Of a stretch of 64,000 nucleotides of DNA, positions 50,706-60,599 are shown piece by piece. The DNA is from Lutibacter sp. (GTDB lineage Bacteria; Bacteroidota; Bacteroidia; Flavobacteriales; Flavobacteriaceae). Positions within the stretch are counted from its first letter, which is position 1. Every line of letters starts with the position of its first letter. The DNA is taken from the NCBI GenBank assembly GCA_030683995.1, contig JAUXPH010000048.1, positions 62,001-126,000 on the forward strand. The letters run 5' to 3'. Made by a program: the position numbers and the translations under genes. The notes beneath the pieces were generated by a model, which was given only the letters and a program-made list of their open reading frames with translations, ran no database searches and had not been told where the DNA came from.

Positions 50706-51872
50706 CTAATCATTCAATATTTTCAACGCAGTTTTTAAGCCTGTTCCCATTTCAAAAGGAAATTCACCTGCAAACAATGCACTTTCAATAGCGGCAATTA
50801 CGGCAATAATATCGTTATTGTTTACGCTGCCCATATGTCCGACCCTAAAATACAATATCTTGTGCGAAGGCAATAATCCGCCGGCCAAAATAACATCGTT
50901 TTTTCCAATATGGCCCAAAAATGCGCTTCCGGTGATATTTTCGGGGAAATAAACCGCAGTTAGTGTATTGGCGGACAAACTTTTGTGAACGGGTAACAAT
51001 TTTAATCCCAATGCAATCATGGCTTCGCGAAAAGCAGAGGCAATTTTTTGATGTCGTGAAAATCTGTTTTCCATACCTTCAGCAACAATTTGTTGCAGGC
51101 TCACTTCCAAGGCAGCAATCAGGTTTATGGGCGGTGTTCCAAAATAGGATGGTTGTCGGTTTTCATACGCCTGCATAATTGGCAGCCAATTGTTGAAATC
51201 GGCATAATAATTACCCACAGGTGTTTTTCTGTTTTTAAAGACTTCCATTGCTTTTTGGGAAACAACCAGTAAGGCCAAGCCCGGAGGCACGCCAATTGCT
51301 TTTTGCGAGGCGGTTAAAACCACATCAATTCCCCAAGCTTCTTGTTGTATTTCTTCACCGGCAACCGAACATACGCCATCTAAAATGGAAAGCGTATCGT
51401 ATTTTTTTGCCAGTTCAGCGATGGGTTTCGGATCAACCAAAACACCTGTTGATGTATCCACATGGGTGATGGTTATCAATTTATATTTTTTGGAAGATAG
51501 CGCTTTTTCAATTTCTGCTAATGACATAATATTCCCAACTTCGGATGCTAACATCGTGATATTAGCCCCGTAACGTTTTGAAATTTCGGCAAAACGTTCT
51601 CCAAAATACCCAGTTGAAATCACCAAAACATTGTCGTTTGGTTCAATCAAATTTGCGGCTGCCATATCCATCGCAAAAGTTCCGGTTCCTGCTACAACAA
51701 ATGGCTGTCCGGTTGAAGTCAGCCACACTTTTCGCATCAATGCGATGCAATTTCCGAAGGATTCAATAAAATTTGGCGTCACGTGGCTGGTGGTTGGAGA
51801 ACCCAATGCCTGTAGTACTTTTGGTTCAAATTCGATAGGGCCGGGGATCATCAATAATTTTCTGCTTTTCAT
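50706..51872 (-). CDS. Class V aminotransferase (alanine-glyoxylate type)
   Basis: The product has 388 residues. PGPIEFEPKVLQALGSPTTSH opens the fold; the PLP contacts are AGTGTFAMDMAAANL, D165 in LSILDGVCSVAGEE and Lys191 in LTASQKAIGVPPGLALLVVS. This matches the alanine/serine-glyoxylate aminotransferase group. It interconverts glyoxylate or pyruvate with the amino acid. Preferred amino donor not determined. Confidence 0.9.
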   Translation of the reverse strand: MKSRKLLMIPGPIEFEPKVLQALGSPTTSHVTPNFIESFGNCIALMRKVWLTSTGQPFVVAGTGTFAMDMAAANLIEPNDNVLVISTGYFGERFAEISKRYGANITMLASEVGNIMSLAEIEKALSSKKYKLITITHVDTSTGVLVDPKPIAELAKKYDTLSILDGVCSVAGEEIQQEAWGIDVVLTASQKAIGVPPGLALLVVSQKAMEVFKNRKTPVGNYYADFNNWLPIMQAYENRQPSYFGTPPINLIAALEVSLQQIVAEGMENRFSRHQKIASAFREAMIALGLKLLPVHKSLSANTLTAVYFPENITGSAFLGHIGKNDVILAGGLLPSHKILYFRVGHMGSVNNNDIIAVIAAIESALFAGEFPFEMGTGLKTALKILND

Positions 51873-51974
51873 AGAATGACTATCTTTATTTGGTTTAATG
51901 AGATTATTGGTACTGTTAAATGTTAATTGTTCAAGTTCTAATTTAAATCTCCAACCTTAAAATCTCCAACTTTT

Positions 51975-52042
51975 AAAATCAAAAATCGTACATCAAAAAT
52001 CGAAAATCGTAAATCGAAAATCGTTCATCGTAAATCGATTTG
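51975..52042. repeat. Degenerate AAATCGT tandem array
   Basis: Units such as AAAATCGTACATCAA, AAATCGAAAATCGTAAATCG repeat with a 9-11 bp period. Confidence 0.65.
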
Positions 52043-52053
52043 AAATTTACAAA

Positions 52054-52090
52054 AAAACTCACCTAAGCCAAAGAAATAGGTGAGTTTTAT
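52054..52090 (-). terminator. Terminator of gltBD
   Basis: ACTCACCTA / TAGGTGAGT stem, followed on the minus strand by TTTTTTTG; 40 nt after the gltD stop. Confidence 0.85.
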
Positions 52091-52128
52091 TCTGATTATT
52101 TAAAAAAAAATATTTTCTTTAATGAAAT

Positions 52129-53592
52129 TTAAACGCCAATTAAATCGCCTTTTCCTTTGGTTGGCAAATTGCTGTAACCCATTAAATATTCGTCCACTTT
52201 TTTGGCGGCTTCCCGTCCTTCAGAAATTGCCCAAACAATCAAGGATTGTCCCCTGCGCATATCACCGGCAGTAAAAATGTGCGGCACGTTTGTTTGAAAT
52301 TCTGTTTCCGATGCTTGGTAATTGCTTCTAAAGTCGGTTTTTAAACCCAATTGCTCGCTTAATGTTGCTTCCGGACCCGTGAATCCCATAGCCAAAAGCA
52401 CCAATTCGCAAGGCCAAATTTTTTCGGTGCCTTCAATTTCTTTTAAAATTGGTCTTTCTCCGGGTTTCATAACCCATTCAACATTCACTGTTTTTAAGGC
52501 TTTTAAATTTCCTTTTTCATCGGCGATAAATTCTTTGGTTGATATAAGCCAATTTCTGTCGCATCCTTCTTCGTGGGAAGTGGAAGTTTTGAGCTTCAAC
52601 GGCCAAAATGGCCAAGGTGTTGTTTCACATCTGTTAACCGGCGGTTTTGGCATAATCTCAAAATTCGTTACACTTTTTGCGCCGTGACGGTTTGAGGTGC
52701 CAATACAATCGGAGCCGGTGTCGCCGCCGCCAATAACAATAACATTTTTATCTGTGGCAAAAATTTCTTCAGTTTCTATGGCGATTCCTGCATTTCGTTT
52801 GTTTTGCTGTTTTAAAAAAGTCATCGCTTGCACAATTCCTTTAATTTCAGCCCCTTTTGCCGGTAATTGCCTGCTAATTGTTGCGCCGCCGCATAAAACA
52901 ACAGCATTAAATTCGTCCAATTTTTCAACAGGATAATTTACGCCAACATGGATGTTTGTTTTAAATTCAATGCCTTCTTTTTCTAAAATCGAAATTCTTC
53001 GGTCGATAATTTCTTTTTCCAATTTAAAATTCGGAATTCCGTAGCGCAGCAAACCGCCCAAAGCATCATCCCTTTCAAAAACGGTTACCGAATGACCAGC
53101 CCTGTTTAATTGCTGTGCAGCCGCCAAACCTGCCGGTCCTGATCCCACTACCGCAACCTTTTTACCGGTTCTTATAGCTGGAGGATGGGCAACAATCCAT
53201 CCGTTTTCAAATCCTTTTTCAACAATATTTTTTTCAAGATTTTCTATGGTTATGGGCGGATTTACAATTCCCAATACACAGGCTTGTTCGCACGGTGCAG
53301 GACATAATCTTCCTGTAAATTCAGGAAAATTATTGGTGGAATGCAAAATTTCCAATGCGTTTTTCCATTTCTTTTCGTGAACCATATCGTTAAAATCGGG
53401 AATCAAGTTTCCAAGCGGACAAGCACTTTGGCAAAATGGGATGCCACAATCCATACAACGGGAACTTTGCTTCTCAATTTCATCGGTTTTTAACGGGACG
53501 GTAAATTCTGTATAATTTTTAATCCTTTCTTTTACAGAAATATACGTCTCGTCTTTTCTTTCAAACTCTTTAAATCCGGTAACTTTTCCCAT
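52129..53592 (-). CDS. gltD: Glutamate synthase small subunit
   Basis: The product has 487 residues. The N-terminal iron-sulfur region carries SRCMDCGIPFCQSACPLGNLIPDFND and CPAPCEQACVLGI. The FAD site is VAVVGSGPAGLAAAQQLNRAGH and the second nucleotide site VIVIGGGDTGSDC. The end has TAGDMRRGQSLIVWAISEGR. It passes NADPH electrons to GltB. It starts 2 nt after the gltB stop. Confidence 0.97.
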   Translation of the reverse strand: MGKVTGFKEFERKDETYISVKERIKNYTEFTVPLKTDEIEKQSSRCMDCGIPFCQSACPLGNLIPDFNDMVHEKKWKNALEILHSTNNFPEFTGRLCPAPCEQACVLGIVNPPITIENLEKNIVEKGFENGWIVAHPPAIRTGKKVAVVGSGPAGLAAAQQLNRAGHSVTVFERDDALGGLLRYGIPNFKLEKEIIDRRISILEKEGIEFKTNIHVGVNYPVEKLDEFNAVVLCGGATISRQLPAKGAEIKGIVQAMTFLKQQNKRNAGIAIETEEIFATDKNVIVIGGGDTGSDCIGTSNRHGAKSVTNFEIMPKPPVNRCETTPWPFWPLKLKTSTSHEEGCDRNWLISTKEFIADEKGNLKALKTVNVEWVMKPGERPILKEIEGTEKIWPCELVLLAMGFTGPEATLSEQLGLKTDFRSNYQASETEFQTNVPHIFTAGDMRRGQSLIVWAISEGREAAKKVDEYLMGYSNLPTKGKGDLIGV

Positions 53593-53594
53593 AA

Positions 53595-56500
53595 CTAAAC
53601 AGTTGCTGTTTTAATATTATTTTCCATTTCAAGCCTCATCAGCGCTTTTTTATACTCGGTTGGCATCACTTTTACAAAATTGGACAAACTATTTTCCCAG
53701 TCATCTAAAATTTTGTAAGCCAAATCACTGTTCGTATACTTGAAGTGATTTTTGACCAATTGCTTTAATTCCTTTTCATCAGCATCAAAAATGGGATCAA
53801 ACGCAACCATTTCCATATTGCACAACCCATTTCTGAATTTTTGTTTTTCATCATAAACATAGGCGATTCCGCCACTCATTCCTGCCGCAAAATTTCTTCC
53901 TGTTTTTCCCAAAACCACCACTTTACCGCCAGTCATATATTCACATCCGTGGTCTCCAACGCCTTCAACAACAGCAATAGCGCCCGAATTTCTTACGCAA
54001 AAACGTTCCCCCGCGATACCGTTGATGTAGGCTTCGCCATTGGTGGCGCCGTAAAGCGAAACATTTCCCACAATAATATTTTCATCAGAAGCGAACGTGG
54101 CTTCATCGGGTTTTTTAATGATTAATTTTGCGCCCGAAAGGCTTTTACCTAAATAATCGTTCGTGTTTCCGTCAACTTGCATGGTCAAACCTTTGGTGGC
54201 GAATGCCCCAAAACTTTGTCCGGCCGAACCTTTAAATTTCAGATTCAAAGTATCTTCCGGCAAGCCATTATCGCCATATATTTTGGACAATTCATTGCTT
54301 ACGATGGCGCCAACGGTTCTGTCGGTGTTTTTTATCGGAAATTCCAAAAACATTTTTTCTTTTCTGTAAATTGCCGGATGTCCCATTCTTAAAATATCAA
54401 AATCCAGTACGTTTTCTAATTCGTGGTTCTGTGATTCTGTGTTGTGCAATGGTTTGTGCGTTTTTGGCTGGTACAAAATAGGGGACAAGTCGAGCCCTTT
54501 TGCTTTGGCGTGTTCAATGGCCTTGTTTACATTGATTTTTTGGCTTTGTCCTACCATTTCATTGATGGTCCTAAAGCCTAAGGACGCCATAATTTTACGC
54601 AATTCTTTGGCCACGAAATACATAAAATTTATCACATGTTCCGGCGTTCCTTTAAAGTTTTTACGCAATTCCGGATCCTGTGTCGCAATGCCGACCGGAC
54701 AAGTATTTAAATGGCATTTACGCATCATAATACATCCTGAAGCTACCAAAGGCGCTGTTGCAAAACCAAATTCTTCGGCACCCAATAAGCACGCAATCGC
54801 AACATCACGGCCGGTTTTTAACTGTCCGTCGCACTCCAAAACCACCCGGTTTCTTAAATTGTTCAGCACCAAAGTTTGTTGTGCTTCGGCAATGCCAAGT
54901 TCCCAAGGCAATCCTGCATGTCTGAGCGAAGTTAATGGAGAAGCTCCGGTTCCGCCGTCATAACCCGAAATTAATATCACATCGGCTTTGGCTTTTGCAA
55001 CGCCGGCTGCAATGGTGCCAACACCCACTTTAGACACAAGTTTTACATTGATTCTGGCTTCTCTGTTCGCATTTTTTAAATCGAAAATGAGTTGCGCCAA
55101 ATCCTCAATGGAATAAATATCATGATGGGGCGGAGGAGAAATTAAACCGACATAAGGTGTTGAACTTCGACATTCTGCAATCCAAGGCAACACTTTATCC
55201 GCTGGCAACTGACCGCCTTCTCCGGGTTTTGCGCCTTGCGCCATTTTAATTTGAATTTCTTTCGCGTTGGTTAAATAATTGGTGGAAACACCAAACCTTC
55301 CCGATGCTACTTGTTTTATGGCACTGTTTCGGCTGTCGCCGTTTAAATCTTTTCTGAAGCGGTTTTTGTTTTCTCCGCCTTCTCCCGAATTGCTTTTGCC
55401 GCCAATACGATTCATCGCAATGGCTAAATTTTCGTGAGCTTCCTGACTGATGGAGCCATAAGACATCGCCCCGGTTTTAAAACGTTTTACAATTTCTGTC
55501 CAAGGCTCCACTTCTTCCAAAGGAATCGGATCTAAATTGTTAAACTCAAACATGCCGCGCAGCGTCATTAATTTTTTGCTTTGCTCATTAATGTCTGCGG
55601 CATAAACTTCATAACTTTCATAACTGTTGGTGCGCACGGCCTGCTGCAGTTTTGAAACCGTGGTCGGGTTGAACATATGACGTTCTCCGTTTCGTCTCCA
55701 ACGGTAATCGCCACCAATATTTAAAGGAAGGTTTCCTTCTATTTTAATTGAAGGAAATGCACTTCTGTGACGCAAGAAAATTTCTTTTTCAATATCATAC
55801 AAGCCAATTCCTTCAATTCGTGAAGGTGTATTTGGAAAATATTCTTCAGTGAAAGCGCTGCTTAAGCCTAAAATTTCAAAAATTTGGGAAGCCCTGTAAG
55901 AATGCAAAGTGGAAATACCAATTTTATTCATAATTTTTAAAACGCCGGTGGCAATCGCTTTATTGAAATTTTGAATGCCTTTTTCTGCAGTAATTCCTAT
56001 AATTTCTTCATCTTCAATTTGTTGTCTGATAATTTCATTGATCATATATGGGTTAACGGCACTTGCGCCATAACCGAATAAAGTGGCAAAATGATGCGGT
56101 TCACGCGGTTCAGCCGATTCAATTATAATACCGAAACTGGAACGCTGTCCCATTTTGCTTAACTGGCTTCCAATATAAGAGCAGCTCAATAAAATGGGTA
56201 TTGGTGCATAATGTTCATTCACATTTCTGTCGGATAAAATAACAATATTGCATCCTTCAGAAACTGCTTTGTATGCCTGTTTCACCATATCTTTTAAAGC
56301 AGCTTCAATGCCGTTTAACCCTTTGGTGATGTCGTAAAGCGTTGAAATCGACACGGATTTGAAATCGGGATGGTCAAGGCTTTTTAATTTATCAATATCC
56401 GCATTGGATATCACCGGATTTTGAATTTTTAGCTTTTTGCATTGCTGGTCGGAAATGTCGAAAATATTTCTGTCGCCTCCAATGGCCAAACTAAAATCGG

Positions 56501-58097
56501 TGACAATTTCTTCTCTGATACCATCCAAAGGCGGATTGGTAACTTGGGCAAAGAGCTGTTTAAAATAATTGAAAAGCAATTGTGGTTCATCAGACAAAAC
56601 CGCCAAAGGCGTGTCGTTTCCCATGGAGCCAATGGCTTCTTTACCGCCAGTTGCCATTGGGGTAATAATGGTGTTTATTTCTTCTATGGTATAGCCAAAA
56701 ATTTTCTGTCGCGCCACCAAATCTATTTCTTCCTTTGGAGAATCATTGCCTGTGTATGGAATTTCAGCCAACGGCAATAAATTTTTATTGAGCCATTTTC
56801 TGTATGGTTTTTCCGAAACAATTTTTTGTTTTATTTCTTCATCATTGATAATTCGGCCAGCATTCATATCCACCAAAAACATTTTTCCGGGCTCTAATCT
56901 TCCGTGGTGCGCAACATTTTCTGGTTTAATGTCTAAAACGCCGGTTTCTGATGACATCACCACATTTCCGTCCTTTGTAACAGTATATCTTGAAGGTCGC
57001 AATCCGTTTCGGTCCAGCAAAGCGCCGATATAATTTCCATCGGTAAAAGGTATCGATGCTGGTCCGTCCCAAGGTTCCATAATACAAGAGTTGTATTCAT
57101 AAAAAGCCTTTTTTTCATCAATCATTGCCGGATCTTTTTCCCAGGCTTCGGGCACCATCATCATCATCACTTCCGGTAATGTACGGTCGGTCATCAGCAA
57201 CAATTCCACCACCATATCCATACAGGCGGAATCTGATTTTCCATCCAAAATAATGGGAAACAGTTTTTTGATGTCGTCACCAAAAATGGGACTTTTCATC
57301 AATTCTTCACGCGCTTTCATTCTGTTGATATTGCCGCGAAGCGTATTAATTTCACCATTGTGGCACATATACCTGAATGGCTGCGCCAAATCCCAGGAAG
57401 GAAAAGTGTTTGTTGAAAATCGCTGGTGAACCAGGGCCAAACGCGTAACCAAATCGGGATTGGAAAGGTCTGTATAATAATTTCTGATGTCTTCAGGAAT
57501 TAAAAGTCCTTTATATATAAGTGTGGTTGTTGATAAACTTGGCAAATAGAATTTCTTTCTGTCGGACAGTTTAGAGTTTTCAACCGCATGTTCGGCAATT
57601 TTACGCGCGGCAAACAATTTTGCGTTGAACTGATTTTCGGTTAACGGCAATCTGTTTTTTCCGATGAATATTTGCTCAATGGCGGGTTCATTTTTGGCCG
57701 CTATTGTTCCAAGATGTGTTTTATTCACAGGAACTTTACGCCAGCCCAAAACCGCCAGTCCTTGATTTTTTATTTGGGTTTCCAGACAGTTTTTAAAGAA
57801 ATTAAGCTGATTTTCATTTTGGGACAAAAATACCATGCCAACCGCATATTCCTTTGGTTTTGGCAAATCAAAAGTGGTGTTTTTTACAAAGAATTCATGA
57901 GGAATATCAATCAGTATTCCCGCGCCATCCCCAGTTTTACCATCCGAACTCACCGCACCGCGATGTTCAAGTTTAATGAGGATTTCTAATGCATCGTGAA
58001 TTATTTTGTTCGATTTCTCGCCTTTCAAATTGCAAATAAATCCTGCGCCACAATTATCTCTTTCAAATTCCGGTAAATATAATCCCTGTTTCTCCAT
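53595..58097 (-). CDS. gltB: Glutamate synthase large subunit
   Basis: The product has 1500 residues, the normal length. A short propeptide precedes the nucleophile Cys16 in RDNCGAGFICNL. Class II glutaminase, central and FMN synthase domains follow, with KPGEGGQLPADKVLPWIAECR, GYDGGTGASPL and the 3Fe-4S loop CIMMRKCHLNTCPVGIATQ. The C-terminal GXGXG beta-helix contains GGKVVVLGKTGRNFAAGMSGGIAYVYDE. It makes glutamate from glutamine and 2-oxoglutarate. A TATTTTTG box is at 58121-58128. Confidence 0.98.
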   Translation of the reverse strand: MEKQGLYLPEFERDNCGAGFICNLKGEKSNKIIHDALEILIKLEHRGAVSSDGKTGDGAGILIDIPHEFFVKNTTFDLPKPKEYAVGMVFLSQNENQLNFFKNCLETQIKNQGLAVLGWRKVPVNKTHLGTIAAKNEPAIEQIFIGKNRLPLTENQFNAKLFAARKIAEHAVENSKLSDRKKFYLPSLSTTTLIYKGLLIPEDIRNYYTDLSNPDLVTRLALVHQRFSTNTFPSWDLAQPFRYMCHNGEINTLRGNINRMKAREELMKSPIFGDDIKKLFPIILDGKSDSACMDMVVELLLMTDRTLPEVMMMMVPEAWEKDPAMIDEKKAFYEYNSCIMEPWDGPASIPFTDGNYIGALLDRNGLRPSRYTVTKDGNVVMSSETGVLDIKPENVAHHGRLEPGKMFLVDMNAGRIINDEEIKQKIVSEKPYRKWLNKNLLPLAEIPYTGNDSPKEEIDLVARQKIFGYTIEEINTIITPMATGGKEAIGSMGNDTPLAVLSDEPQLLFNYFKQLFAQVTNPPLDGIREEIVTDFSLAIGGDRNIFDISDQQCKKLKIQNPVISNADIDKLKSLDHPDFKSVSISTLYDITKGLNGIEAALKDMVKQAYKAVSEGCNIVILSDRNVNEHYAPIPILLSCSYIGSQLSKMGQRSSFGIIIESAEPREPHHFATLFGYGASAVNPYMINEIIRQQIEDEEIIGITAEKGIQNFNKAIATGVLKIMNKIGISTLHSYRASQIFEILGLSSAFTEEYFPNTPSRIEGIGLYDIEKEIFLRHRSAFPSIKIEGNLPLNIGGDYRWRRNGERHMFNPTTVSKLQQAVRTNSYESYEVYAADINEQSKKLMTLRGMFEFNNLDPIPLEEVEPWTEIVKRFKTGAMSYGSISQEAHENLAIAMNRIGGKSNSGEGGENKNRFRKDLNGDSRNSAIKQVASGRFGVSTNYLTNAKEIQIKMAQGAKPGEGGQLPADKVLPWIAECRSSTPYVGLISPPPHHDIYSIEDLAQLIFDLKNANREARINVKLVSKVGVGTIAAGVAKAKADVILISGYDGGTGASPLTSLRHAGLPWELGIAEAQQTLVLNNLRNRVVLECDGQLKTGRDVAIACLLGAEEFGFATAPLVASGCIMMRKCHLNTCPVGIATQDPELRKNFKGTPEHVINFMYFVAKELRKIMASLGFRTINEMVGQSQKINVNKAIEHAKAKGLDLSPILYQPKTHKPLHNTESQNHELENVLDFDILRMGHPAIYRKEKMFLEFPIKNTDRTVGAIVSNELSKIYGDNGLPEDTLNLKFKGSAGQSFGAFATKGLTMQVDGNTNDYLGKSLSGAKLIIKKPDEATFASDENIIVGNVSLYGATNGEAYINGIAGERFCVRNSGAIAVVEGVGDHGCEYMTGGKVVVLGKTGRNFAAGMSGGIAYVYDEKQKFRNGLCNMEMVAFDPIFDADEKELKQLVKNHFKYTNSDLAYKILDDWENSLSNFVKVMPTEYKKALMRLEMENNIKTATV

Positions 58098-58545
58098 TTA
58101 ATTTGTTTGATGTATTTTTACAAAAATAAGACAAAGTTTGTGTTAAGTATAAAAAAATTACGAAAACGTTGTAATAACGCCGTAAAAACATATAGAACAT
58201 TAAAAATAATGGAATAATTAAAAATTACGTTAAAAAGCTCATAATTTGATAATGGATATTTCATTAATTGGCTTCAAATAATTTTTTGAGGCATCGTTTT
58301 GTAAAATTTTTCAGAAAAAAAGTGAGAGAGCAGTCATTTCAACATGGATCTTATCAAAAAAATCTGCCTTAATATTGTGGTTCGAAAGTATTTTTTTTTG
58401 AATTGTGTTAAATACAGTGATTGCTTGGTTCTGTTAATGAATATCCAATAAAACAAAGGGTGTTTTAACAAGTTGATTGAAATTTGAGAAAAACATTTTG
58501 ATTTAATGTGGTAAAAAAGTATATTTATGCAAAAATAATATATAT
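58098..58545. other. Intergenic, divergent promoters
   Basis: About 450 bp between divergent gltB and the InsA-like gene. CAAAAATA at 58121-58128 reads TATTTTTG for gltB. The rest is AT-rich with no further structure that I could support. Confidence 0.4.
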
Positions 58546-58965
58546 ATGAAAATTACCTGCTGCCCAAACTGTAATTCCGATGAATATGTTAAAAGTGGTA
58601 TTGTCAAAGAAAGACAGCGCTATAAATGCAAAAAATGTGATTATTACTTCACTGTTAATAAAGTTGGTAAACAAATAGATTCTTATTATGTGAATAAAGC
58701 TTTGCAGCTATATTTGGAGGGATTGAGCTATCGGGAAATTGAACGGATTTTGGGGATATCGCATGTTAGTATCATCAATTGGGTCAAAAAATACAACGTA
58801 AAACGCCCGTATAGTTTCGAATATCATTCTACTTATAAGATTCTGAACGCTGTGGAACTCGCAAAATACTTTTCGACAAATAAAAATTTGATAGGCGCAG
58901 GGGTTATTGTCACTGAGCTTGGCGATAAATTTATGTTAATTCGTTGGGAAAGGTTCAAAGGATAG
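58546..58965 (+). CDS. InsA-like zinc-ribbon/HTH protein, probably domesticated
   Basis: The product has 139 residues. A zinc ribbon (CCPNCNSDEYVKSGIVKERQRYKCKKCDYYF) is followed by a helix-turn-helix (YLEGLSYREIERILGISHVSIINWVKKY), both as in IS1 InsA. There is no DDE catalytic domain, no inverted repeat, and a 60-residue C-terminal extension (YHSTYKILNAVELAKYFST ... KFMLIRWERFKG) not found in InsA. It lies before the porin-DUF4212-symporter genes, so it may act as their regulator. Confidence 0.78.
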   Translation: MKITCCPNCNSDEYVKSGIVKERQRYKCKKCDYYFTVNKVGKQIDSYYVNKALQLYLEGLSYREIERILGISHVSIINWVKKYNVKRPYSFEYHSTYKILNAVELAKYFSTNKNLIGAGVIVTELGDKFMLIRWERFKG

Positions 58966-59085
58966 CTATATCAATTTACATATATATATATTCAATTTTA
59001 ATACCCGCTTTTTTCTTTACATCTTGTTAGAGCTAAAAATGCAATTCTTTAGCAAAAACTAAATTAATTAACCAAAATTATTTTT

Positions 59086-60309
59086 ATGAGAAAACAGCAT
59101 TTAGTTTTGTTAATTCTACTCTTGGGATTAACGTATTACAGTTATGGCCAGACCACTGAGGCCACACCATCTTTCGGTGTTAAATGGAGCGGATTTGTTA
59201 AGACAGACTATATGTTTGACACCCGGCAAACCGTCAATTCCAGAGAAGGTCACTTCGCAATTTTACCGGCCGCAGAAAAGTTGGTGAATGGCGAAGATGT
59301 AAATGACCAAACCAACTTCAACATTTTATCAATTCAAACCCGTTTAAAAGCTGGGATTACAGGTCCAGACTTTTTTGGAATGAAAACCTCTGGCGCCATA
59401 GAGGCTGATTTTTTCGGAAACTCCGGAACAGGACTCGATGATGTTAATGGTTTTAGGCTGCGTCATGCCTTCGTACAATTGTCTAACGACAAAGTGGAGA
59501 TTTTAATGGGTCAGTTTTGGCATCCTATGTTTATAACTTTGGTTTTTCCTGATGTTTACTCCTTTAATACTGGAGTTCCTTTTGCGCCATTTTCCAGAAA
59601 TCCGCAGTTGCGTTTAACCACCAAAGGAAACGTTAGATTTATGGGTGCGATTTTTACTGAAAGAGATTTTCAAACCAGGGGCGCCAGTGTAAGTCAGGCA
59701 GGAATGCCTCAGTTGCACGCACAGTTGCAAATTGGCTCCGTGGCAAATTCTTTGGGAGGCTTTGGCGTGAATTTTAAATCGGCCAGACCGGCGCTGGGAC
59801 TTGATAATGTAACAAGCACTTCTTTTGTTGCATATTTTAGGACACAATTGGGGAAAACAACTTGGAAAGCAGAAGCTATTTACGGACAAAACATGTCGGA
59901 TATCCTACAAATTGGTGGTTTTGGTACCGCAAATGGCGATTATGTAAATAATGACACATTTACTGCTTGGACCGAATTTAATGCCGATTTTTCTGAAACC
60001 ATGGAATGGGGAATATTTGGAGGCTATACGAAAAATGGCGGATTTGGCGAAGCTGTATCTAATATAAAAGGATTTTTAATAAGTTCTGAAAGAGACCCAA
60101 CTAAAGCAGATTACTGGAACAGTGTTGAAAGCGCTTTTAGAGTTTCTCCTAGAATTGGATGGAAATCAGGAAAAATGAAAATTGGGATTGAAGGAGAATT
60201 TACTTCAGCACAATATGGATCTATTGATGCAAACGGAGATATGAACACCACCGGCGTTGATGCCGTGCACAATTTCAGATTATTAACAACAGCAATTTAT
60301 AACTTCTAA
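59086..60309 (+). CDS. Outer-membrane porin
   Basis: The product has 407 residues. The signal peptide ends YYSYGQ. The rest is a beta-barrel with alternating strands (KWSGFVKTDYMFDTRQTV; SIQTRLKAGITGPDFFGMKTSGAIEADFFG; LRHAFVQLSNDKVEILMGQFWHP) and the aromatic closing strand FRLLTTAIYNF. It resembles DcaP-type porins that carry organic acids. It is 11 nt before the DUF4212 gene, an operon arrangement. Confidence 0.88.
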   Translation: MRKQHLVLLILLLGLTYYSYGQTTEATPSFGVKWSGFVKTDYMFDTRQTVNSREGHFAILPAAEKLVNGEDVNDQTNFNILSIQTRLKAGITGPDFFGMKTSGAIEADFFGNSGTGLDDVNGFRLRHAFVQLSNDKVEILMGQFWHPMFITLVFPDVYSFNTGVPFAPFSRNPQLRLTTKGNVRFMGAIFTERDFQTRGASVSQAGMPQLHAQLQIGSVANSLGGFGVNFKSARPALGLDNVTSTSFVAYFRTQLGKTTWKAEAIYGQNMSDILQIGGFGTANGDYVNNDTFTAWTEFNADFSETMEWGIFGGYTKNGGFGEAVSNIKGFLISSERDPTKADYWNSVESAFRVSPRIGWKSGKMKIGIEGEFTSAQYGSIDANGDMNTTGVDAVHNFRLLTTAIYNF

Positions 60310-60320
60310 AACCAACTATT

Positions 60321-60575
60321 ATGTCAAAAGAAAACATGAAAGCATATTGGAAAGAAAACCTAACCTATTTGGCAATATTGCTAAGTATCTGGTTTTTGGT
60401 TTCCTACGTGTTCGGAATCTTTTTAGTGGATCAGTTAAACACCATCAAATTTGCCGGTTTTAAGCTGGGATTTTGGTTTGCGCAACAAGGGTCAATGTAT
60501 GTATTTATTATCTTAATATTCGTCTATGTAAGATTGATGAATAAACTGGATAAAAAATATGGCGTTGAAGAATAA
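60321..60575 (+). CDS. DUF4212 small symporter subunit
   Basis: The product has 84 residues: YWKENLTYLAILLSIWFLVSYVFGIFLVDQLN, then FKLGFWFAQQGSMYVFIILIFVYVRLMNKLDKKYG. Two membrane helices and the FWFAQQGSxYVFxxLxxxY motif define DUF4212, the small subunit that accompanies the sodium/solute symporter of the VC_2705 family. Confidence 0.95.
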   Translation: MSKENMKAYWKENLTYLAILLSIWFLVSYVFGIFLVDQLNTIKFAGFKLGFWFAQQGSMYVFIILIFVYVRLMNKLDKKYGVEE

Positions 60576-60599
60576 TATAAACTTAAAAAAATATAAATC

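Noticed and set aside
58546-58965. Active IS1 element
   Set aside because: No InsB/DDE frame, no terminal inverted repeats and no target duplication are visible around it.
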